A DNA stretch of 64,000 nucleotides, taken from the NCBI RefSeq assembly GCF_036231945.1, contig NZ_CP109599.1, positions 7,281,501 through 7,345,500 on the forward strand, written 5' to 3'. Shown piece by piece: positions 41,174-47,924 of this stretch. The stretch comes from Streptomyces sp. NBC_01429. GTDB lineage: Bacteria; Actinomycetota; Actinomycetes; Streptomycetales; Streptomycetaceae. The first letter of the stretch is position 1. Each line of letters opens with the position of its first letter. The notes under the pieces are model-generated. The model made no database searches and had not been told where the DNA came from. It saw only the letters and a list, made by a program, of their open reading frames with translations. Position numbers and translations under genes: made by a program.

Positions 41174-41656
41174 GTGAGGACGCAGACGAGTCGGGACGAA
41201 CGTCCCCGCAGGCGCGGCCAGGGCGAGCTGGAGGCCCAGGTCCTCGGCGCGCTGCGCCAGGCACCGGGGCCCGTCAACGCGGCCTGGGTGCGGGGGAGGC
41301 TCGGCGGCGGCCTGGCCTACACCACGGTGATGACCATCCTCACCAGGCTGCACGCCAAGCACGCCGTCACCCGGGAGCGCGCGGGCCGCTCCTTCCAGTG
41401 GCGCGCGGCCTCCGACGGAGCGGGGCTGGCCGCCCTGCGTATGCGCAAGGTGCTGGACGCGGAGGCCGATCGCGGCGCCGTGCTGGCCCGGTTCGTCACC
41501 ACGCTCTCCCCGGACGACGAACGGCTGCTGCGCGACCTGCTCGGGCTCCCCGAGGACGGAACCGGGCTCCCCGAGGACGGAACCGGGCTCCCCGAGGACG
41601 GACCCGGGCTGCACGGGGACGGACCCGGGCTGCACGGGGACGGAACGGAGGGCTGA
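41174..41656 (+). CDS. BlaI family repressor with C-terminal heptapeptide repeats
   Basis: 160 residues from the GTG at 41174 (GGAGGGAGACGACC upstream). Winged helix: GELEAQVLGALRQAPGPVNAAWVRGRLGGGLAYTTVMTILTRLHAKHAVTRERAGRSFQW. The helix EADRGAVLARFVTTLSPDDERLLRDLLG corresponds to the usual end of BlaI. After it come five 7-residue repeats (GLPEDGT, later GLHGDGP) from a 21-bp minisatellite. Downstream M56 gene starts five bases after its stop. I see no GTAGAC-type operator here, unlike the pair at 7552. Confidence 0.9.
   Translation: MRTQTSRDERPRRRGQGELEAQVLGALRQAPGPVNAAWVRGRLGGGLAYTTVMTILTRLHAKHAVTRERAGRSFQWRAASDGAGLAALRMRKVLDAEADRGAVLARFVTTLSPDDERLLRDLLGLPEDGTGLPEDGTGLPEDGPGLHGDGPGLHGDGTEG
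41543..41647 (+). repeat. 21-bp minisatellite, five copies, in blaI 3' end
   Basis: Copies start at 41543, 41564, 41585, 41606 and 41627, each beginning GGGCT and ending in GGAACC or GGACCC. The first three encode GLPED, the last two GLHGD. Differences between copies are few. The array adds 35 residues to the repressor. Confidence 0.92.
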
Positions 41657-41661
41657 CGGGC

Positions 41662-42669
41662 ATGGGGGTCTTCGTCTACCTTCCGCTCGTCCTGCCCCTG
41701 ACCGCGCTGCCCGTGGCGCGCCTGGCCGAGCTGCATCTGCACCCCCGCCTCGCCACCCGGCTGCTCTCCGTCCTCGCCGCCGTCCTCGCGGTGTGCAGCA
41801 CGCTCTGTCTGGGGCTGCTGGTGGTGGTCGGCACCGCGCAGCTGGCCGGCAACCCCCTGCCCGACGCCTGGTCCGACCCGGAGGTGCGGCGGGCCGTCCC
41901 GTACGACCGGATAGCGGGCAAGGCGGCCATGGCGGCCCTCGCCGCGGTCGCCGTCTGCTGCGCGGCCGTCGTCCTGCGCCACCGCCGCGTCCTGCGCGGG
42001 GCGCGGGCGGCCCTCGCCGGGCTGCCCGCCGGTGAACTCGCCGTACTGACCGACGAGGCGCCGTACGCCTACGCGCTGCCCGGCGCCCTACCGGGACCGG
42101 GCACGGAACCAGGTACGCGACCGGGCACGGGAGCCCGCCCGCGTACGGCGACCGGCGGACGCGGGCGCATCGTGGTGTCCACGGCCATGCTCGCGTGTCT
42201 CGACGCCAGGGAGCGGGAGGCGCTGGTCGCGCACGAACGCGCGCATCTCGCCGGGCGCCACCACCGCTTCCTGCTGACCGTACGGCTCGCCGCGCGGGCC
42301 AACCCGCTGCTGCGCCCGCTGGGTTCGGCCGTCGCCTACACCACGGAGCGGTGGGCGGACGAGGAGGCGGCCGGGGCGACCGAGAACCGTACGGTGGTGG
42401 CGCGCGCCATCGGCAAGGCCGCCCTCGTCTCCCGGCCCGCGCCCGCGCCGACGCTCGCCGGCGTCGCCCCGCCGGAACCGGGACCCGTCCCGCGCCGGGT
42501 GGCGGCCCTGCTGGGACCGGCGCCCTCGGCGGTGCGCTGGCCGCCGGTGGGTACGGCGGCGGGCCTGGCCGTGTGGGCGGCGGCGGCGGGGACGCTCTCG
42601 TCCGCGCTCTCCTCGGCCAACGCGGCCGTGGCCCTCTTCCTCGTGCTGCGGGCCGCCACCCAGCTGTGA
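41662..42669 (+). CDS. M56 family membrane metallopeptidase
   Basis: 335 residues, a paralogue of the protein at 7923. N-terminal helices GVFVYLPLVLPLTALPVARLAE and LLSVLAAVLAVCSTLCLGLLVVV, cytosolic loop with YAYALPG and RIVVSTAMLACL, zinc motif AHERAHLAGRHH, third ligand in ERWADEEA, and a last helix near the C-terminus. A Gly/Pro/Thr-rich insertion (GALPGPGTEPGTRPGTGARP) sits just before the catalytic domain. It should cleave the BlaI protein encoded upstream. There is no extracellular sensor domain. Confidence 0.9.
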   Translation: MGVFVYLPLVLPLTALPVARLAELHLHPRLATRLLSVLAAVLAVCSTLCLGLLVVVGTAQLAGNPLPDAWSDPEVRRAVPYDRIAGKAAMAALAAVAVCCAAVVLRHRRVLRGARAALAGLPAGELAVLTDEAPYAYALPGALPGPGTEPGTRPGTGARPRTATGGRGRIVVSTAMLACLDAREREALVAHERAHLAGRHHRFLLTVRLAARANPLLRPLGSAVAYTTERWADEEAAGATENRTVVARAIGKAALVSRPAPAPTLAGVAPPEPGPVPRRVAALLGPAPSAVRWPPVGTAAGLAVWAAAAGTLSSALSSANAAVALFLVLRAATQL

Positions 42670-42694
42670 CCTGGTCCCGGACGGTGTGCGCCGC

Positions 42695-44272
42695 TCACAC
42701 CGGTCCGGCCGGCGGGCCGCAGCCCGGACCGCCGGCCGGACCACCGCCGGTTCCGGCCCCGTTCTCCGCCGCACCGGCCGCTCGCGCGATATTGCGGGCC
42801 ATCCCGCCGAACACCACCGCGTGGAAGGGCCATACGCTCCACCAGTAGGCGTGCCCCAGCAGCCCCCGCGGATGGAACAGCGCGCGCTGCCGGAACACCG
42901 TACGGCCGTCGTCGTCCCGGTCCGCCCGCAACTCCAGCCACGCGAGCCCCGGCAGCCGCATCTCCGCGCGCAGCCGCAGCAGCCGGCCCGGCTCGATCTC
43001 CTCCACCCGCCAGAAGTCCAGCGAGTCACCGACCCGCAGCCGCTGGGCGTCCCGCCGCCCCCGGCGCAGCCCCGCACCGCCCGCGAACCGGTCGAGCCAA
43101 CCCCGTACCGCCCAGGCCAGCGGGAAGGAGTACCAGCCGTTCTCCCCGCCGATGCCCTCGATCACCCGCCACAGCGCCGCCCGCGAGGCGGCCACGGTCA
43201 TCCGGCGGCGATCGGTGTACAGGCTGCCGCCCGCCCAGTCCGGATCCGTGGGCAGCGGGTCGCTGGGCGCGCCCGGCAGCGCGGCGGACGACCAGCGGGT
43301 CGCCACCCGCGCGTCCTGGATGCGGCGCAGCGCCAGTTCGACCGAGCGGTCGAAGGTGATGAGACCACCCGGCGGATCGGCCACGTAGCGCGCGATGTCC
43401 TTCTCGTGGCAGATGACCTCGTGGCGCAGGGACTCGGTCAGCGGCCGGGCGATCGACCGGGGGACCGGGGTGACCAGACCGACCCAGTGGCTGGAGAGGG
43501 TCGGTGTCAGCACGGGGACGGGAACGATGAGCCGCTTGCGCAGCCCGGCGACCGCCGCGTACCGCTGCACCATGTCCCGGTACGTCAGCACCTCGGGCCC
43601 GCCGATGTCGAAGGCCCGGTGGACCGTGCCGGGCAGCGTGGCGCAGCCGACGAGATAACGCAGCACGTCCCGGACGGCGATCGGCTGGATGGACGTACGC
43701 ACCCAGCTGGGCGTCACCATCACCGGCAGGCGCTCGGTCAGATAGCGCAGCATCTCGAAGGACGCGGAACCGGAGCCGATGATGACCGCCGCCCGCAGCA
43801 CCGCGGTCGGCGGCCCGGAGCCGAGCAGGATGTGGCCGACCTCCGCACGCGAGCGCAGATGCGGGGAGAGGGCACGTTCCGGCACCCCGGCGGGGGTGAG
43901 CCCGCCCAGATAGACGACGCGCCCGACCCCGGCGGCCTTCGCCCGTTCGGCGAAGGTCCTGGCGGCCAGCCGGTCCGTGGCCGCGAAGTCCGGTCCGGTG
44001 CCCAGGGCGTGCACCAGGTAGTACGCGACGTCGACGCCCTCCATGGCCGCGGCGAGCGACGCGGTGTCGGTGACGTCGCCCCGTACCACCTCGGTGCGTT
44101 CCACCCAGGGGTGGTCGCGCAGCTTCTGCGGGGTACGGGCCAGACAGCGCACCGTGTGGCCCGCGTCCAGCAGCTCGGGCACGAGCCTGCCCCCGATGTA
44201 CCCGGTGGCTCCGGTGACCAGGCAGCGCAACGGCCCGCCCGGTGATCCGTCAGACGTTCCGGCCGACCTCAT
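42695..44272 (-). CDS. NmrA/SDR-type oxidoreductase fused to DUF2867
   Basis: 525 residues. An atypical SDR domain opens with RCLVTGATGYIGGRLVPELLDAGHTVRCLAR (TGxxGxxG) and continues through DVAYYLVHALG and VYLGGLTP to about residue 310; the active Tyr-Lys pair is not obvious. The C-terminal 200 residues are a DUF2867 (SRPBCC-like) domain: DRRRMTVAASRAALWRVIEGIGGENGWYSFPLAWAVRG, RVGDSLDFWRVEEIEPGRLLRLRAEMRLPGLAWLELR. This fusion is common in actinobacteria and its role is unknown. The ATG begins the conserved lead. It stands between M56 and dhaM. Confidence 0.87.
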   Translation of the reverse strand: MRSAGTSDGSPGGPLRCLVTGATGYIGGRLVPELLDAGHTVRCLARTPQKLRDHPWVERTEVVRGDVTDTASLAAAMEGVDVAYYLVHALGTGPDFAATDRLAARTFAERAKAAGVGRVVYLGGLTPAGVPERALSPHLRSRAEVGHILLGSGPPTAVLRAAVIIGSGSASFEMLRYLTERLPVMVTPSWVRTSIQPIAVRDVLRYLVGCATLPGTVHRAFDIGGPEVLTYRDMVQRYAAVAGLRKRLIVPVPVLTPTLSSHWVGLVTPVPRSIARPLTESLRHEVICHEKDIARYVADPPGGLITFDRSVELALRRIQDARVATRWSSAALPGAPSDPLPTDPDWAGGSLYTDRRRMTVAASRAALWRVIEGIGGENGWYSFPLAWAVRGWLDRFAGGAGLRRGRRDAQRLRVGDSLDFWRVEEIEPGRLLRLRAEMRLPGLAWLELRADRDDDGRTVFRQRALFHPRGLLGHAYWWSVWPFHAVVFGGMARNIARAAGAAENGAGTGGGPAGGPGCGPPAGPV

Positions 44273-44424
44273 GCGCGCACACTCTCCCGTCTCGTCGCCC
44301 CAGACCGAGCCTGAGCCCGGAACGGACGATCAGCAAGGCGGGCGATGCGGGTGCCGGGGGAGCGGTGGCGGGTACGGGGCTCCGTACCTGCACGCTGCTC
44401 CGTACCGGCTCACCGCGCGGCGGG

Positions 44425-44835
44425 TCACTCCTTGCGGTACCGGTACGCCTCCGCGGCGGCGGCCTCCACCGCGTCCAGATCCCCGCCCGCGGTCGCGGTG
44501 ACCGTCGCGGCCACCGCTCCCTCCAGGAAGGGCGCGTCGACGAGCCGTGCCCCCTCCGGCAGTTCGTCGCCCTCGGCGAGCAGCACCTTCACGGTCAGGA
44601 CCGCGCTGCCGAGGTCGACCAGGATCGCCACGCCCGCGCCGCGATCCACCTGCGCCGCCGCGGCCGCGATCAGGTCGGAGCTGGTGCCGAGTCCGCCGTC
44701 CCGCGTGCCGCCCGCGGCCGCCACCGGGGCGGTCTCCCCGCCACCGGCCAGCCCGCGCGCCAGCGCGGCGACGGCGGTGGCGACCGGACCGCTGTGGGAG
44801 ACGAGAACGATCCCGACCGGCGCCTCGATGCTCAT
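44425..44835 (-). CDS. dhaM: Dihydroxyacetone kinase phosphoryl-donor subunit DhaM
   Basis: 136 residues, a PTS EIIA-mannose fold only. The phosphorylated residue is His14 in GIVLVSHSGPVATAV. GTSSDLIAAAAAQVDRGAGVAILVDLGSAVLTVK is the typical middle part. Unlike enterobacterial DhaM it has no HPr or EI domain, so general PTS proteins must phosphorylate it. It then phosphorylates the ADP held on DhaL. It overlaps dhaL by ATGA. Last gene of dhaKLM. Confidence 0.9.
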   Translation of the reverse strand: MSIEAPVGIVLVSHSGPVATAVAALARGLAGGGETAPVAAAGGTRDGGLGTSSDLIAAAAAQVDRGAGVAILVDLGSAVLTVKVLLAEGDELPEGARLVDAPFLEGAVAATVTATAGGDLDAVEAAAAEAYRYRKE

Positions 44836-45494
44836 CGGCTCTCATCCTCCGGCGCCTCCGCCGTATCGGCCAGCGCGGTGATCAGCAGGGCGGAGGAGGT
44901 CGCCCCCGGGTCCTGATGGCCGATGCTCCGCTCACCGAGGTAGCTGGCCCTGCCCTTGCGCGCCTGGAGGGGCACGGTGGCGAGGGCGCCGTCCCGGGCC
45001 GCCCGGGCCGCCGTGGCGAACGTCGCGTACGAGGAGCCGAGCGCCCCGGCCGCCGGTTCCAGCGCGTCCAGCATCGTCTTGTCCCCGGCCCTCGCGCCGC
45101 CCAGCTGGGCCACGGCCGCCACGCCCACGCGCAGCGCCTCGGCCAGCTGCGCGGGCGTCACCTCGGCCGCGTCGCCGAGGGCCTTGCCCGTACGCCGGAG
45201 CAGCGTCCCGTACAGCGGTCCGGACGCGCCGCCCACGGTGGAGATCAGCCGTCGGCCCGCCAGCGCCAGCACAGCGCCGGGGGAGGCCGGCGGCTCCTCG
45301 GCGAGCGTGGCCGTGACCGCCCGGAAGCCGCGCTGGAGATTGCTGCCGTGGTCGGCGTCGCCGATGGCGGAGTCCAGCTCGGTCAGCTGGGCCGCCTCGC
45401 GTTCCACGGCCTCCGCGGCGGTGGTCAGCCAGCGGAGGAAGAAGGCGGTATCGAGCGCTTGTTCGTTTTCTTGGTCTGCTGTCTGGTCGGCCAC
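44832..45494 (-). CDS. dhaL: Dihydroxyacetone kinase ADP-binding subunit DhaL
   Basis: 220 residues. The nucleotide/Mg site is LDSAIGDADHGSNLQRGFRAV (three Asp in D-x-x-x-GD-x-D-HG); GGASGPLYGTLLRRTGKALGD and RKGRASYLGERSIGHQDPGATSSALL are the other landmarks. The permanently bound ADP is rephosphorylated by DhaM and the phosphate passed to dihydroxyacetone on DhaK. It begins 88 bases after dhaK. Slightly Gln/Glu-rich N-terminus. Confidence 0.93.
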   Translation of the reverse strand: MADQTADQENEQALDTAFFLRWLTTAAEAVEREAAQLTELDSAIGDADHGSNLQRGFRAVTATLAEEPPASPGAVLALAGRRLISTVGGASGPLYGTLLRRTGKALGDAAEVTPAQLAEALRVGVAAVAQLGGARAGDKTMLDALEPAAGALGSSYATFATAARAARDGALATVPLQARKGRASYLGERSIGHQDPGATSSALLITALADTAEAPEDESR

Positions 45495-45582
45495 GTGATC
45501 TCCTCGCCCCGTACGGTCCGTCCGTGTCGTCTTCGCGGCTCCTGCGGGTGCTGCTGCCCTCTCCGTCCGGCCGCAGCGGGCT

Positions 45583-46575
45583 TCAGCGGCCCCAGCGGAG
45601 CGCGGCGGTCTCCACCGGCGCGTCCCAGAGCCGCAGCAGCTCCTCGTCGACCTCGCAGAGGGTCACCGAGCAGCCCGCCATGTCGAGCGAGGTCACATAG
45701 TTGCCGACGAGCGTACGGGCCACCGCGACTCCCCGCTCGCCCAGCACCCGGTGCACCTCGGCCGTGAACCCGTACAGCTCCAGCAGCGGCGTCCCGCCCA
45801 TGCCGTTGACCAGGGCGATCACCGGACCCGACGGGCGCAGGTCCTCCAGTACGGCGTCCACGGCGAAGTCCGCGATCTCGCGGGAGGTCATCATCGCGCG
45901 ACGTTCGCGGCCCGGTTCGCCGTGGATTCCGATGCCCAGCTCCAGCTCGCCCTGCGGCAGGTCGAAGGTGGGGCTGCCCTTGGCGGGCGTGGTGACGGCG
46001 CTCAGGGCGACCCCGAAGCTCCGCGCGCTCGCGTTCACCCGCCGGCCGATCGCCTCGACCCGTTCCAGCGGCGCCCCCGCCTCGGCCGCCGCCCCGGTCA
46101 TCTTCTCCACGAACAAGGTCGCGCCCGTACCGCGCCGTCCTGCCGTGAAGAGGCTGTCGGTCACCGCGACATCGTCATTGACCAGCACCTTTCCGATCTG
46201 GACGCCTTCGTCCTCGGCCAGCTCGGCGGCCATGTCGAAGTTGAGTACGTCGCCCGTGTAGTTCTTGACGATGAACAGCACCCCGGCCCCACTGTCGACC
46301 GCCGCGGCGGCACGCACCATCTGATCGGGTACGGGCGAGGTGAAGACCTCCCCGGGGCAAGCGGCCGACAACATCCCCGGCCCCACGAACCCCCCGTGCA
46401 ACGGCTCATGCCCCGAACCGCCCCCGGAGACGATCCCCACCTTCCCGGCCACCGGCGCGTCCCGCCGTACCACCACCCGGTTGTCCACATCGACGGTGAG
46501 CCCCGGATACACGGCGGCCATCCCGCGCAGCGCGTCCGCGACGACGGTCTCCGGCACATTGATGAGCATCTTCAT
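45583..46575 (-). CDS. dhaK: Dihydroxyacetone kinase substrate subunit DhaK
   Basis: 330 residues. GIVSGGGSGHEPLHGGFVG (residues 48-65) binds the substrate phosphate end, Asp109 is in NYTGDVLNFDMAAE, and the His that covalently holds dihydroxyacetone is His218 in LGIGIHGEPG. All are intact. It phosphorylates dihydroxyacetone with PEP-derived phosphate through DhaL and DhaM, feeding glycerol or C3 sugars to glycolysis. AGGAGG lies six bases before the ATG at 46575. No DhaR or DhaS-type regulator is beside it. Confidence 0.94.
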   Translation of the reverse strand: MKMLINVPETVVADALRGMAAVYPGLTVDVDNRVVVRRDAPVAGKVGIVSGGGSGHEPLHGGFVGPGMLSAACPGEVFTSPVPDQMVRAAAAVDSGAGVLFIVKNYTGDVLNFDMAAELAEDEGVQIGKVLVNDDVAVTDSLFTAGRRGTGATLFVEKMTGAAAEAGAPLERVEAIGRRVNASARSFGVALSAVTTPAKGSPTFDLPQGELELGIGIHGEPGRERRAMMTSREIADFAVDAVLEDLRPSGPVIALVNGMGGTPLLELYGFTAEVHRVLGERGVAVARTLVGNYVTSLDMAGCSVTLCEVDEELLRLWDAPVETAALRWGR

Positions 46576-46945
46576 GGGTGCCTCCTGGGTAGGTTGACGG
46601 CTGTGCCTATGGCCAGACTTCGCGCAGGTCAGGTCGTGTGTGGGCGCTCTGTGCTCTGGGCGGTGCCCGGTGCTGCGGAGCCGGGTCCGGCGGTATCGGT
46701 GCTGACCTCGTGCCGACTTCTCTGGTGCATGGTCAGCTCCCTGGGAGGCGGTGCGGCGCGGCGGTTTGCCGCCCGGTTCCAGTATCGATCGAACCCGGCC
46801 GAGTGGCACGGCATACGACGTCAGGGTTTGGTCGCGGGGCGAGGTGTCGGCTGGTTCCCACGGGCCCATCGACCGTGAACAGGTCGGCATGGCTGCGTTG
46901 CTCATCGGTTACCGCCGAGTGGCCACCCTGCTCAGTACCTGCCGC
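46576..46945. other. Gap in front of dhaK, no clear gene
   Basis: 370 bases. No frame looks convincingly coding, although the minus-strand frame from 46905 has an opening MSNAAMPTCSRSMGPWEPADT that reads like a decayed protein start joined in frame to dhaK. The dhaKLM promoter should be here. GC is lower than in flanking genes. Confidence 0.45.
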
Positions 46946-47302
46946 TCAGGGCCGGAGCTGGTCCTGCTGGACGTCGAAACAGATCAGCCCCATCGAATTC
47001 GCCAGGGCTGCCGCGTAGGCCGAGGCATCCTCGGCCATGCTCCACCGCATCGCGAAGTAGATGAACGGGCCACTGGCCTCGTCGGTCAACGGGCCGGACG
47101 ACCAGGGCGAGGTGTCCTCCTCGTCCTCGGTAATGTCGGACCACCGCTGAGGAAGCGCGGTGACGTAGGCCGTGATGCGTTCGGACGCCGACTCCTCGGC
47201 TTCGCCGTCGATGTAGCGGTCGTACAGATTGCTGAAGACCTGACCGGCGGTCTTGTCGTCCGCCGGCCGTTCGCCTTCCCGGACAGCAAGGTCGTAGCTC
47301 AT
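46946..47302 (-). CDS. Hypothetical small acidic protein, possible immunity-like
   Basis: 118 residues: MSYDLAVREGERPADDKTAGQVFSNLYDRYIDGEAEESASERITAYVTALPQRW, then an acidic run DITEDEEDTSPW and EASGPFIYFAMRWSMAEDASAYAAALANSMGLICFDVQ. The pattern SYDLAVxxGxxP...AYAA.LA...GL.CFD recurs in small streptomycete proteins, sometimes beside polymorphic toxins, which suggests an immunity or accessory role; that is inference. No toxin gene is present. It lies next to transposase and resistance-gene debris. Confidence 0.6.
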   Translation of the reverse strand: MSYDLAVREGERPADDKTAGQVFSNLYDRYIDGEAEESASERITAYVTALPQRWSDITEDEEDTSPWSSGPLTDEASGPFIYFAMRWSMAEDASAYAAALANSMGLICFDVQQDQLRP

Positions 47303-47402
47303 ACCCGGAGGCTTTCACGCCGCCCTGAACAGGGACGGGCGGAGCAGGGAGCCCGTGGTCAGGGAGGTCCGAGGCTGACTGTGGGGTGCCCGCGCAGGGC
47401 CC

Positions 47403-47597
47403 TCAGCGCGTCGCCCAGCTTGCCGTGCGATGGCCGTGATCCAGGGTGTTCAGCCGGACGGCGAGCTGGGCAGCGGCCTCGGTGTCGCCTTGTTCGGTGC
47501 GGCGGATGAAGGTGCCGAGGGTGTGGAGGTCGCGGAGGCTGGTGAGTACGGGGAGGCCCGGCCAGTTGGTGAGGTCGTGGCCGTATGTGGTGGAGAA
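47403..47597 (-). pseudogene. C-terminal tail of an aminoglycoside phosphotransferase-like gene
   Basis: About 65 codons reading TTYGHDLTNWPGLPVLTSLRD, then LHTLGTFIRRTEQGDTEAAAQLAVRLNTLDHG to a stop. The YG.D.T.WPG.PVLR...EL pattern is the end of APH-type small-molecule kinases. The kinase core (ATP loop, HGD, DxD) is absent; upstream the frame changes into a transposase fragment at about 47597. It is therefore a truncated remnant made by an insertion and deletion. Confidence 0.6.
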
Positions 47598-47735
47598 ATC
47601 GGAGCGGACGCGGCCGACCAGTTCGACCGGCAGGTCACGCAGGACCCAGGCCAGGCGGGTGACGTCATAGCCCGCATCGCCCACGATCACGAAGTCCGGG
47701 TTCCCGGCCTGCCACTGGACGGGGGAACCTCACAT
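47598..47735 (-). pseudogene. IS701-type transposase fragment fused in frame to the APH tail
   Basis: The minus-strand reading QWQAGNPDFVIVGDAGYDV and TRLAWVLRDLPVELVGRVRSD is characteristic of IS701/NF041680 DDE transposases, where GDAGYD holds the second catalytic Asp. Only about 45 codons survive. The fusion with the kinase tail stays in one open frame (GTG at 47690 to stop at 47403), giving a chimeric 95-residue ORF that is probably non-functional. Confidence 0.7.
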
Positions 47736-47920
47736 GCCGCAGATGAAGGAATTCATCGCAGCGAACGAGGACTGGCTGACCGTCTTCCACCTTCCGTCCT
47801 ACGCACCTGACCTCAACCCGCAGGAAGGCGGGCCTTGACCAGCTCGTCACCGCCGTGGAGTCCAGCCTCAAGAAGACCCAGTACCGACCACACCTCATCG
47901 ACGGCTGCCTCATAGGCACT
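47734..47920 (+). pseudogene. IS630-type transposase C-terminal remnant
   Basis: Plus-strand reading MKEFIAANEDWLTVFHLPSY then APDLNPQE is the end of IS630 transposases, with the catalytic Glu in NPQE. The frame then hits a TGA at 47836 because about 15 codons are deleted; the next frame continues LDQLVTAVESSLKKTQYRP and HLIDGCLIGT, the true C-terminus. So the element is deleted and frameshifted. No terminal repeats were found. It abuts the 3' end of the glycoside hydrolase gene. Confidence 0.75.
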
Positions 47921-47924
47921 GTCG

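Noticed and set aside
46576..46905. Minus-strand frame extending dhaK upstream by 110 codons
   Set aside because: The strong AGGAGG at 46575 and the family N-terminus MKMLINVP fix the start; upstream residues are non-homologous.
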